Below, piece after piece: positions 8,258 through 15,928 of a DNA stretch of 64,000 bases. Under the pieces are notes generated by a model. It was not told the DNA's origin and did no database searches. It saw only the letters and a list, made by a program, of their open reading frames with translations. This DNA is from JAJZSS01 sp964463505. Lineage in GTDB: Bacteria; Chloroflexota; Anaerolineae; Anaerolineales; UBA4823. The stretch is from NCBI GenBank assembly GCA_964463505.1, contig CAYXDC010000009.1:1-64000 (forward strand), written 5' to 3'. Position 1 is the stretch's first letter; each line of letters starts with the position of its first letter. The position numbers and the translations under genes are program-made.

Positions 8258-9079
8258 TTATCTTCCCCTGACGGGTGGTTTAAAACCGGTCAGCATGTCG
8301 ATATGGATTATAGAGTGAAACTCGATCTCTGTGCCAGCCGTCTGAACGGCGTCTACGGTGTCCTGCAGGCGCTCCAGGCCGGCCTGGTAGGCCGCGTCCG
8401 TCGTAAGTATTAATTGTGAGGTCGCTTCTTTTTTAAGAAATGGATCTTGGAAAACCTCAGCACCCTGCCAGAAGTCGTGGATAGTCTCAATAGGATTCCA
8501 GGTTATTTGCTCGTATCCTGCCCCAGCCATCCAGTCCAGCACCTGCCCCCAGGACGGAAAACGGGCAAGGTCGGTTTGTAATACGCCTTCGAAATACTGG
8601 TACACATACCACTCACCTCGGCGCCTGCTTGCCGCAGTATTGTGTGGGTCGCTCCCAATCACTGCCAACACGCCTCCAGGCTTGAGCCAGTTCAAGCAGG
8701 TGGAGACAAATTCCTGCTGGCGATGAAAATGGTGCAGGGCATGTACACAGTAGATCAGATCAAAGCTTGCTCCGCCAAACGGAAGTGCTTCAGCCTGTCC
8801 GTGTACCAGCCGCAAGGTAGGTTTACGGGTGTGAGCCTGGCGGAGCATTCCAGCCGAGAAATCCAGCCCGTAGCAGGTAAGGGCACGCTGTCCTGCAAAT
8901 GCGTCTTCCAGACCTGTAAGCCAGAATCCCGTCCCACAGCCGACTTCCAGGATTGTCTGAGCCTGGACCCTGTTTGCCAGATCTACGAGCGCGCTCAGGA
9001 TCGGCTTGGGCTGCTGGGGTTCGAAGCGGCGGTCATAGGTAGGTGCTATTTGATCATACTGTACGGAGGGTGTGTTCAT
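8258..9079 (-). CDS. Class I SAM-dependent methyltransferase
   Basis: A 273-residue methyltransferase of the UbiE/Methyltransf_11 type, starting at ATG 9079 (MNTPSVQYDQIAPTYDRRF, a standard opening for this family). SAM motif I is ILEVGCGTGFW, strand 2 ends in GLDFSAGML, and motif II is ASFDLIYCVHALHHFH. A lid segment DPHNTAASRRRGEWYVYQYF and a C-terminal cap follow. A frame extending to the left through the N run is an artefact. It stops 3 bp before ribA, so it is the first visible gene of the ribA operon. Together with the methyltransferase at 5042-5890 it brackets the three redox and pyrimidine genes. Substrate unknown. Confidence 0.86.
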   Translation of the reverse strand: MNTPSVQYDQIAPTYDRRFEPQQPKPILSALVDLANRVQAQTILEVGCGTGFWLTGLEDAFAGQRALTCYGLDFSAGMLRQAHTRKPTLRLVHGQAEALPFGGASFDLIYCVHALHHFHRQQEFVSTCLNWLKPGGVLAVIGSDPHNTAASRRRGEWYVYQYFEGVLQTDLARFPSWGQVLDWMAGAGYEQITWNPIETIHDFWQGAEVFQDPFLKKEATSQLILTTDAAYQAGLERLQDTVDAVQTAGTEIEFHSIIHIDMLTGFKPPVRGR

Positions 9080-9108
9080 GGCAATTAAGTATATCAGAAC
9101 ACCTTCCC

Positions 9109-9208
9109 NNNNNNNNNNNNNNNNNNNNNNNNNNNNNNNNNNNNNNNNNNNNNNNNNNNNNNNNNNNNNNNNNNNNNNNNNNNNNNNNNNNNNNNNNNNN
9201 NNNNNNNN
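9109..9208. other. Assembly gap (100 N)
   Basis: Second run of exactly 100 N. It removes the 3' end of the small membrane protein gene on its right and the upstream region of the methyltransferase gene on its left. A further small gene could be hidden because the true gap length is unknown. Confidence 0.98.
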
Positions 9209-9516
9209 AGTAAAACCAGGAGCGCCACTTCGATAAATTTGTCGATATAAGCAATCGTGCTGCGCTCGCCCACAGCTACCCAGCCGATAATGGTCACAAG
9301 GGTGAAAGCAATCAAAACCCAACGGATCAAGCCGCGATAGTTCTTTAACTGCGGCAGGAACAAGGCCGATGCCAGCACGATATAACCAATGCCATTCAGA
9401 TAAAACATGGTCAGGTTGGCAGGTATTGCCAGGACAATGTGGATTGCAGCAGTTGCCAGGGCTAAGAGCAGGATACCGATCTGAACCGGGCCTAGAGTTG
9501 TCTGTGCCTTTTGCAT
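9209..9516 (-). CDS. Small multi-pass membrane protein (3' end in gap)
   Basis: Starts at ATG 9516 behind a perfect GGAGGAG ribosome site that lies inside the end of the upstream gene. The visible 102 residues form about four hydrophobic helices: GILLLALATAAIHIVLAI, FYLNGIGYIVLASALFL, WVLIAFTLVTIIGWVAV and FIEVALLVL at the gap. The probable full length is 110-140 residues. I do not recognise a named family. It is co-transcribed with the AglD/MprF-like membrane protein and the CDP-alcohol phosphatidyltransferase, which suggests a role in membrane lipid or envelope biology. Confidence 0.7.
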
Positions 9517-9518
9517 GA

Positions 9519-10547
9519 TTACTCCTCCTCGAGCGGTAGATGGATATGGGGGCGAAATGATGATTTCTTTAAGAACAATGCAGTAAGCGATAATCCGGTA
9601 GCACCAATCAGAAGATCGCGGGCGCGTATCACCAGGCTGACGGTCAGGCCGCTGACCAGGCCAAAACCCAAAGCTTCGCTTGCCAGTGCCTGGCTGGCCT
9701 CAAGAGCTCCTAAACCGGCGGGGGTTGGCGCCAGGAATGCCAGGCGGGCGGCGGTTAGCCCGGCTATCGCCTGAGCAAGGGTTACAGATAAGCCCAGGAA
9801 ATTCAGTAAAAGATAATATTCCAATATCATTACTGCCCAGGTGAGCAGGGATATAGCCACTGCTGCCAGGAGTGCGACGGGTTTCTGACGGCAAAATTGC
9901 CCTGCCAGGGTTTCAGCCTCTTCGACCAGGCGCGTGGCGGCTTGCAGGCGTGGGTGGCTGATGCGTATTAATAATCCTGTCAGGGGTCGCTTTCCACCCC
10001 ATAGGGCTGCCAGATAACTTACCGGGATTAATACCAGGCTCAACGCTAAGGCCAGCACATGGCTGGACGCCAGGCCGCCCAATAGGCCAGTTTGCAGAAC
10101 CAGCATTACACCTCCCAACAGAAAGGTGAAATTAATCGCCAGTTCGAGCAATTTATCCAGGCTTACCGAAGATAGTGCGGTGGAGACTGGTATGCCGTGG
10201 CGGGTGAGAAGATGGACTTGCAAAGGCTCGCCGCCGAACTGCGGGCCAGGTGTGAAATAGGACATGCTGAAGGCTGCCAGGCGATATCCAACCAGGCGCA
10301 ATAGATTAATACGTTGGCCCTGGGCGCGCAGGATCAGCCACCAGCGGCTGCTGATCAATAAGACCACTGCGATGTTCAGCAGAACCAGGATCAGTGCGGA
10401 TTCGAGCTGTAGGTGATCCAGAGCCTGAAATACATCCCGAACAGGAATACGGCCCATGGACCAGGCCAATACTGCCAGGGCTCCCAGCCAGATCGCCATC
10501 AGCCAGATGGGCTGTCTGAGCCAGGGGAGCGCAGTGCTCTTCATCAT
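9519..10547 (-). CDS. AglD/MprF-like (UPF0104) integral membrane protein
   Basis: A protein of about 342 residues with six to eight helices of the lysylphosphatidylglycerol-synthase transmembrane (flippase-like) family. Recognisable family segments are LISSRWWLILRAQG, FSMSYFTPGPQFGGEPLQVHLLTRHGI, SVSLDKLLELAINFTFLL and FLAPTPAGLGALEASQALA. Relatives move or modify lipid-linked molecules (MprF flippase domain, AglD in archaeal glycosylation). The start is ATG 10547 or the adjacent ATG 10544; both overlap the stop of the upstream phosphatidyltransferase gene (ATGATGA). A longer frame lies inside that gene and is not used. No aminoacyl-transferase domain is attached. Confidence 0.85.
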   Translation of the reverse strand: MMKSTALPWLRQPIWLMAIWLGALAVLAWSMGRIPVRDVFQALDHLQLESALILVLLNIAVVLLISSRWWLILRAQGQRINLLRLVGYRLAAFSMSYFTPGPQFGGEPLQVHLLTRHGIPVSTALSSVSLDKLLELAINFTFLLGGVMLVLQTGLLGGLASSHVLALALSLVLIPVSYLAALWGGKRPLTGLLIRISHPRLQAATRLVEEAETLAGQFCRQKPVALLAAVAISLLTWAVMILEYYLLLNFLGLSVTLAQAIAGLTAARLAFLAPTPAGLGALEASQALASEALGFGLVSGLTVSLVIRARDLLIGATGLSLTALFLKKSSFRPHIHLPLEEE

Positions 10548-11722
10548 GTCTGCTCCAGGCCTGTGATCGCAGGGCGCTCGCCAGGCCGCCTGTATACTGC
10601 GTGATCTTCTGGTTTCCATAAAGAGTAGTTACCGGTTCCAATAAATAGCAGGGCGGTGTAGATGGCTGCCAGAAGATAATGTTCAACTTGCATGGGTGTA
10701 AAACCCTGCTGGATGCCGATCAGGATCAAACCTGCAGTGGCGAAGATGCGCCCTGCCGAGCCCGAAATAACAAACAGCGCCACAAACCACTGCACTACCA
10801 ACAACCATTCAGGCAAGCCAGAATGTTGAAGGTGCTGGATGGTCATCCAGATTAACACAATCAGTACCCCGCCGCGCAAGAGTACTGGCAGATTGTTTAC
10901 CATCCAATGGGTTACAGTGTCCAAGAACCTGCGGGAAGTACCGCTTGGCCGGAGAACGCCACTGACTGTGAGCCAATCCAGGCTGAAGCCGATCAAGAAG
11001 GGTACCCCGAAGAGTGCTGCGGCAAATAAACTGGCCGGTGGAGCCATGACTGGCCACAGGATCACGGCTAAGAAACCCATTTGTAATCCTGCCAGTACGC
11101 GCCGCGCGGTTGACGGAAGCAGAGGGTGGTTCGGCTGGCCCGAAATTTTTCTAATCCACATGCCAATCAGGAACAAGTAGCGCGCCAGACCTACCACCAG
11201 GTACCAGGTTGGAGCTTGACCATATTGTACTGCCAGGGTGGCCGCGGCCAAAACCCCCACACCATCAAAGCTCATATCCAGGATCTCTCCCAGACGGGTA
11301 GCATGGTTGGAGCGGCGTGCCAGATATCCATCTAGAAAATCAGCGGCGCAAGCCAGGGTATATAGCACTCCAGGGATCCATGCCAGCCAGCCGAGAGGTC
11401 TGGGTGAAAACAAGAATCCAACCAGGGCAGCCAGCAGCACGCCGCGTCCCAGGGTCATCAGATTGCCTGCACCCAAGGTAGGTAACACGCGCGCCTCCTC
11501 AGGCCGGTGGTTGTAAGAGAGCCCCATGCGGAACACGACTATCAGGTAAGCCAGGATAGGACTGGAAAGCGCCAGCCAGCGCAAAGCATAGCGCGACTCC
11601 CAGGCAGCACCCAGAAGCAGTGCGCCGCCGAGCAAGAAGAACAGGCTCATCAAACTGAAACGCCGCCAGAGCTGCCTCAGGCGGGTGATTTCAGGTGGGA
11701 GGGAAGTGGTTGATAACCCCAT
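10544..11722 (-). CDS. CDP-alcohol phosphatidyltransferase family membrane enzyme
   Basis: Transfers a phosphoalcohol from or to a CDP-linked lipid in the membrane. The CDP-alcohol motif DG-x2-AR-x8-G-x3-D-x3-D is complete at residues 131-153 (DGYLARRSNH ... LGEILDMSFD). At 392 residues it is about twice the usual family length: a first helix pair precedes the motif, and at least five further helices follow, ending in PEDHAVYRRPGERPAITG. The specific product (phosphatidylglycerophosphate, phosphatidylinositol phosphate or another) cannot be told from sequence. It is the first gene of the lipid block; a possible near-leaderless promoter lies just upstream. Confidence 0.85.
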   Translation of the reverse strand: MGLSTTSLPPEITRLRQLWRRFSLMSLFFLLGGALLLGAAWESRYALRWLALSSPILAYLIVVFRMGLSYNHRPEEARVLPTLGAGNLMTLGRGVLLAALVGFLFSPRPLGWLAWIPGVLYTLACAADFLDGYLARRSNHATRLGEILDMSFDGVGVLAAATLAVQYGQAPTWYLVVGLARYLFLIGMWIRKISGQPNHPLLPSTARRVLAGLQMGFLAVILWPVMAPPASLFAAALFGVPFLIGFSLDWLTVSGVLRPSGTSRRFLDTVTHWMVNNLPVLLRGGVLIVLIWMTIQHLQHSGLPEWLLVVQWFVALFVISGSAGRIFATAGLILIGIQQGFTPMQVEHYLLAAIYTALLFIGTGNYSLWKPEDHAVYRRPGERPAITGLEQT

Positions 11723-11732
11723 GGTGTGTGAA

Positions 11733-11761
11733 ATTCTACCAATATATAAGGATATTGTTGA
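11733..11761 (-). promoter_or_regulatory. Candidate promoter for the phosphatidyltransferase operon
   Basis: Reading the minus strand: TCAACA, 17 bp spacer, TAGAAT. The -10 box ends 10 bp before the ATG at 11722, so a transcript starting here would have almost no leader. The -35 box matches only 4 of 6 consensus bases in an AT-rich stretch, so this is tentative. Confidence 0.3.
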
Positions 11762-11815
11762 TAAAGATACGCTTAATAATATTGATTGGATGCATCGATT
11801 TGAGAAACGTTGCAG

Positions 11816-12000
11816 TTAAACAAAAATCCCAACCCGCGTAATCAGCAGGTTGGGCTGGCCATCCCTAACAGGAAATTTTAAGTCGTGCTGATTGAAGATA
11901 TGGTCCGCCAGGTTGATGGCAGCCAGGGTATCGCTGGCGATGATTGCTATGTTATTTCATAGCGGGCAATGGGTTTTTCGGTGTACAGGCGGAATTTTAC
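11816..12000 (-). pseudogene. Possible decayed gene remnant
   Basis: Between two terminator hairpins the minus strand carries protein-like sequence in two adjoining frames. The first reads VKFRLYTEKPIARYEI and then meets a stop. The second, one shift away, reads IAIIASDTLAAINLADHIF, continues through FPVRDGQPNLLITRV and ends at TAA 11816. Joined, they would give about 60 plausible residues, but no usable start codon or ribosome site precedes either part. I do not recognise the family. It may be the 3' remnant of a lost gene, or chance. Confidence 0.35.
11821..11854 (-). terminator. Terminator-like hairpin after the remnant
   Basis: On the minus strand CCCAACC pairs with GGTTGGG across a 13-base loop, followed by ATTTTTG. 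The 7-bp stem and short T run make it a moderate intrinsic terminator. It lies exactly at the end of the decayed reading frame, with the stop codon just beyond it. Confidence 0.45.
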
Positions 12001-12009
12001 CGCGCAATC

Positions 12010-12044
12010 AAAAAAACGAGGGCTGCCTTCGAGAGCAGCCCTCG
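12010..12044 (-). terminator. Intrinsic terminator of ileS
   Basis: On the minus strand CGAGGGCTGC pairs perfectly with GCAGCCCTCG around an 8-base loop and is followed directly by seven T. It lies 25 bp after the ileS stop codon. Confidence 0.88.
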
Positions 12045-12069
12045 TAAAGCTGGACACAAAACCGGCAGT

Positions 12070-15000
12070 TCAGGCGTTACGTTTTACGCCCAATTCCAGG
12101 TTTTCACCCTCTACCTTATGGGTTTCGGTATATGCGCCTTGTGGGGCTGCGCCGGCTACCAGGGCAGTGCTCAATGTTTCGGCCATGATATATTCCTGCC
12201 AGCGCAAGAATACCTGAGTCAGGTCATCGGTAGCCACGTAATAAGTGGTGATCCGGTCGGAGATATCGAAGCCGGCATCTTTTCGCATGGCTTGTACGCG
12301 CCGTACAATTTCACGCGCCAGGCCTTCCGCCTTAAGTTCGGGAGTGATTATGGCATCGACAGCCACAGTTGCCAGCTTATCGGTGGCTACTGCCAGCCCT
12401 TCGGCAGGTTGGGTCTGCACCAGGATTTCGGTCGCAGTCAGCTCGATGGATTGTCCATCAACTTCCAGGCGCACAGGATCGCCATTGGCAACAGATTGAG
12501 CCACAGCGGAGGGGTCCAAAACTGCAAGAGCGGCGCGCACCTGAGGAAATTGCGCTCCAAAGCGCGGGCCGAGCTGCTTATTATCGGGCAGCACGCGATA
12601 GCTGACCAGCTTTTGGGCCTGCTCGACGAATTCAAAGCCTTTCACGTTTAGTTCATCTTTCACAATCTCAACCAGCTCATCGCTGAGATTAGCCTTGCCG
12701 CCCGCATACACCAGAACACGTGCCAGCGGCTGGCGTACTTTCAAGCCGGCTGTATTGCGGGCGCTGAGACCCAGGCTGGCGACCTGGCGGGCCAAGGCCA
12801 TTTGCTCAAGCATAGTATCATCCACGCAGGTCATATCAGCGCCTGGCCAGGCGGTGTGGTGCACGCTGGTGTGTGCCTCAGGTCGTACCGCTTGCACCAG
12901 GTTCTGGTACATGACCTCAGTCATAAACGGGATAAAAGGTGCGAGTACCTTGGTCAGTTTGACCATGATGTGGTACAGGGTGGCATAGGCCGAATTCTTA
13001 TCGCGATCGAGTTCCGATTTCCAGAACCGCCGCCGCGAGCGCCGCACGTACCAGTTGCTCAAATCATCCAGCAATGCTTCCAGGGTCAAACTGGCGCTGA
13101 GCGGATCGGAATCTTCGATAGCCGAGGTGACCCGCTCAACAACCTGGTTGAGGCGTGCCAGAGCCCAACGATCGAGAAGATTGTCGCTGTCAGGAGTGGG
13201 GCCTTCTGGCTGGGCTGGATCGAAGGCGAAAGCGGGTTCCCAGCCATCTAAACGGGCATACGTAACTAAAAAGGTGTACACATTCCACAATGGGATCAGA
13301 AAGCGGCGTCTAACCTCATCGCCACGGGTATAGCCAAAGAGCAGATCGTTTTCAGGTTTATGCGCTGAAAACAACCAGCGCATCACATCGACGCCCATCT
13401 TGTCGGCTGCTTCGTTAAATTCGATGGAATTTCCCCAGCTTTTGTGCATGGCGCGTCCATCTTCAGCCAGTAAAGTGGCATAGCCGAAATTCTGTAAGAA
13501 GGGCGGGCTGTTGTCGACCACAGTGGCCATAGCCAGCAAACTGTAGAACCAGTTGCGGAACTGGCCAGGGAAACTTTCGCTGATCCAGTGGGCAGGATAC
13601 CAGCTCCGCCAAAATTCAGGATCATTGCGGTAGCTCAGAGTGCTGAATGGGACAATTCCCGCATCCAACCAGGGGTTACCCACATCTGGCACGCGTTCCA
13701 TCGTCCCCTGGCATTTGGGGCAGGCTATTTTCACTGCATCCACGAAGGGGCGATGTGGAGTATGCCCGGCGAAGGTCTCCCAACCAGAGCTGGCGCGCGC
13801 CTGAAGCTCATGCTCATCACCGATCACTTCGAAATGACCACAATCTCCGCAAGTCCAGATCGGCAAGGCGAGCCCCCAATAGCGTTTCTTGCTGATCATC
13901 CAATCATGCATATTACGCAACCAGTCCATCTCGCGCGCATAGCCGAATTCGGGAATCCAGCGGATCTTTTCCACCACATCCATAATCTGGTAACGCAGGC
14001 TGCGGGACTTTTCCTCAGCTGTCACAGCTTCGCGCGGTTTATCGTACACCTCGCCCATGCTGATGAACCATTCGTCCACCAGGCGGAAGACTAATTCCGA
14101 TTTGCAGCGCCAGCAGGTGGGGTAGCGGTGCGTGTATGGCTCAACATGATACAGAATGCCCTTGCTTTCGAGGTCTTTGAAAATAGGCGTGGCAATTTCA
14201 GAAACATGCTGTCCCGTCAGCCAGTCAAAACTATCAACAAAATGTCCTTCTTCATCCAGGGGAGCAATCATGGGGAAGCCATGCGCTTTGCCAAGTTGGA
14301 AGTCTTCGGCGCCGCAACCTGGCGCGATGTGGACGATGCCGGTGCCTTCAGCTTCGCCTACTTCATCCCACAGAATGACCTGGTGCACAGCTTTAGCAGA
14401 TTGGTCGACCTCGGCAATTAATTCGGTCAGATCGGTCTGCCCACCGATTTTTTGGGCAGCAGGCAGGTTGTCGAAAGGCCCATCATAAGTCCAGCCTTCC
14501 ATTTCCTTGCCTTGAAGTTCGCCCAGTACTTCATAAGGCCCACGCAGCATGTGCAGTGTACCCTTGGACAGGTAGTACACCTCTTCGCCCTGGCGCACAC
14601 GAATGTAAGTCAGCCCGGGACCAACTGCCGCAGCCACATTGCTGGTCAGGGTCCAGGGTGTTGTCGTCCATAACAGCAAAGATTCATGCGGGCGCTGGCG
14701 CAGGGGGAAGCGCAGGGTGACGCTTTGATGGGTGAGTTCAGCATAACCGTCGGTAACGATCTCGTGCTGGCTGATACCGGTGGCGCAGCGTGGGCACCAG
14801 GGCATCACATCGGCGCCGCGGTAAACCCAACCGCGTTCCCAACACTTCTTAAGAAAAGTCCAGATCATATAGTTGTTCTCATTGGAGAACGTGAAATAGC
14901 TGCCGGCCAATGCTGGCAGACCAAGCTGGCCTACAATCTGTTCTACACTGTCGGTCACCGGGCCATTGGGCCCAGGCACCGTAATGACCTGGTTTGGGTT

Positions 15001-15480
15001 TTCCAGCAGGCTGTCTGCCAGCCAGCGTAGTTGAGCGGGATCATTCCAGTCCATCCAATAACCCAGGCGTATGGATTGTTCGGTTATAACCGCGGCAAAG
15101 CGCAGGACACGCGCCTTGCATTTGCGCACAAACTGCTCCAACCCGAAATCTTCAATGTCTTTCTTGCTGCTGAAACCGAGCTCTTTTTCGACTTCCACCT
15201 CTACCCACAATCCCTGGCAGTCGAAGCCGTTCTGGTAGCGCAGTTTGTGGCCGCGCATCGTCCAAAATCGTTGGACCAAATCTTTATAAGTCCGGCCCCA
15301 GCCGTGATGAACGCCCATTGGGTTATTGGCTGTGATTGGTCCATCAATGAACGACCAATGCGGGTCGTTGGCATGCAGCTCACGCAAACGCTCGAAAGCA
15401 GCGCTTTCACGCCAGAATTTGAGGGTCTCGCGCTCCTGGACAGGGAAATCGACTTTATTTGGAACTTCTTGAAATGGCAT
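12070..15480 (-). CDS. ileS: Isoleucyl-tRNA synthetase, atypical class I signatures
   Basis: Charges tRNA-Ile; 1136 residues, the size of the long IleRS type with a CP1 editing domain. Start is ATG 15480 behind AGGAGG. CP1 marks are present: LLLWTTTPWTLTSNVA and GIVHIAPGCGAEDF. The anticodon-binding helical domain follows (DLSNWYVRRSRRRFWKS). Both class I signatures deviate: the HIGH-region reads PMGVHHGWGRT (about residues 54-63), and the KMSKS loop reads AMHKSWGNSIEF. The usual DVWFDSG before the loop reads NPWLDAG. Cys pairs CGDC and CPKC suggest a zinc site. The upstream T-box leader with an AUC specifier independently supports isoleucine. The length and editing domain argue against a paralogue with another role. 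Confidence 0.92.
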   Translation of the reverse strand: MPFQEVPNKVDFPVQERETLKFWRESAAFERLRELHANDPHWSFIDGPITANNPMGVHHGWGRTYKDLVQRFWTMRGHKLRYQNGFDCQGLWVEVEVEKELGFSSKKDIEDFGLEQFVRKCKARVLRFAAVITEQSIRLGYWMDWNDPAQLRWLADSLLENPNQVITVPGPNGPVTDSVEQIVGQLGLPALAGSYFTFSNENNYMIWTFLKKCWERGWVYRGADVMPWCPRCATGISQHEIVTDGYAELTHQSVTLRFPLRQRPHESLLLWTTTPWTLTSNVAAAVGPGLTYIRVRQGEEVYYLSKGTLHMLRGPYEVLGELQGKEMEGWTYDGPFDNLPAAQKIGGQTDLTELIAEVDQSAKAVHQVILWDEVGEAEGTGIVHIAPGCGAEDFQLGKAHGFPMIAPLDEEGHFVDSFDWLTGQHVSEIATPIFKDLESKGILYHVEPYTHRYPTCWRCKSELVFRLVDEWFISMGEVYDKPREAVTAEEKSRSLRYQIMDVVEKIRWIPEFGYAREMDWLRNMHDWMISKKRYWGLALPIWTCGDCGHFEVIGDEHELQARASSGWETFAGHTPHRPFVDAVKIACPKCQGTMERVPDVGNPWLDAGIVPFSTLSYRNDPEFWRSWYPAHWISESFPGQFRNWFYSLLAMATVVDNSPPFLQNFGYATLLAEDGRAMHKSWGNSIEFNEAADKMGVDVMRWLFSAHKPENDLLFGYTRGDEVRRRFLIPLWNVYTFLVTYARLDGWEPAFAFDPAQPEGPTPDSDNLLDRWALARLNQVVERVTSAIEDSDPLSASLTLEALLDDLSNWYVRRSRRRFWKSELDRDKNSAYATLYHIMVKLTKVLAPFIPFMTEVMYQNLVQAVRPEAHTSVHHTAWPGADMTCVDDTMLEQMALARQVASLGLSARNTAGLKVRQPLARVLVYAGGKANLSDELVEIVKDELNVKGFEFVEQAQKLVSYRVLPDNKQLGPRFGAQFPQVRAALAVLDPSAVAQSVANGDPVRLEVDGQSIELTATEILVQTQPAEGLAVATDKLATVAVDAIITPELKAEGLAREIVRRVQAMRKDAGFDISDRITTYYVATDDLTQVFLRWQEYIMAETLSTALVAGAAPQGAYTETHKVEGENLELGVKRNA

Positions 15481-15493
15481 AATGCCTCCTGAT

Positions 15494-15528
15494 AAATAAA
15501 AAACTCTCGCCCTGAGCAGGGACGAGAG
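15494..15528 (-). terminator. T-box-controlled terminator before ileS
   Basis: On the minus strand CTCTCGTCCCTG pairs with CAGGGCGAGAG (one base bulged) over a 2-base loop, then TTTTTTATTT. It begins 12 bases after the T-box motif and ends just upstream of the AGGAGG ribosome site, as expected for transcription attenuation. Confidence 0.88.
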
Positions 15529-15804
15529 CAACAATTTCTCCCGCGGTACCACCCTGATTCCTGCCTGATTGGCAGGCACTCATTGGAGTACGGTGTCTGA
15601 AAAAGCCAGACCGCTTATACCCACGCCAAGATAACGGGCGGCAGCCCCGGCTTGCTTACTGGCTGGAGAACCAGTGTTCAGCTCGCAGCTCCGGAAGGAT
15701 TTTCTGCCTGACAGACTAACCTGGCTTACACCGCTTCCAGGATCGCTGGCAGCCTTATTCAGGCATACTCGTTTCCATCATGGCCGATCAAGAGTGTATC
15801 GAAT
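15495..15804 (-). promoter_or_regulatory. T-box riboswitch leader of ileS, specifier AUC
   Basis: A leader of about 310 nt. On the minus strand the conserved T-box AGGGTGGTACCGCGG lies at 15541-15555 and precedes the terminator. Stem I can be drawn: TGCCTGA pairs with TCAGGCA, and next to it GGAA pairs with TTCC. Between these lies the specifier bulge, with GAGTA on the 5' side and GAAAATCC on the 3' side. The triplet ATC at 15698-15700 is an isoleucine codon in the expected position. Uncharged tRNA-Ile should pair there and, through its NCCA end, with the T-box UGGU, favouring read-through into ileS. Confidence 0.92.
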
Positions 15805-15810
15805 GGGGCG

Positions 15811-15839
15811 ATTATCCCATAAACAGACTGGCTGGTCAA
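15811..15839 (-). promoter_or_regulatory. Sigma-70-type promoter of the ileS T-box leader
   Basis: On the minus strand TTGACC, 17 bp, GATAAT: five of six matches in each box with ideal spacing. The start of transcription would be near 15804, which places the whole T-box stem I inside the transcript. Confidence 0.7.
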
Positions 15840-15928
15840 CCGGGAATCAAGCGCTAGCGATCCCCTGAGCACAGCCAACTGCACCAAATGTGTCTGTAGG
15901 TGCAGCTGACTGCTCATGGTAATAGATT

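Larger units (their letters stand above)
11723..12069. other. Intergenic region between ileS and the lipid operon
   Basis: A 347-bp stretch without an intact gene. It holds a strong terminator for ileS, a degraded reading frame, a second terminator-like hairpin and an AT-rich segment with a candidate promoter. Each is listed separately. Confidence 0.8.

Noticed and set aside
8258..9322. Methyltransferase frame extended through the 100-N gap
   Set aside because: The extra N-terminus is translated from N and from another gene's antisense region; the real start is ATG 9079.
11944..12651. Long plus-strand frame of 235 codons opposite the end of ileS
   Set aside because: It lies across a strong minus-strand terminator and the C-terminal coding part of ileS, has low-complexity shadow composition and no ribosome site.
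15865..15915. CTGCACC / GGTGCAG hairpin after acsA
   Set aside because: No T run follows on the minus strand, so it is not a convincing terminator.
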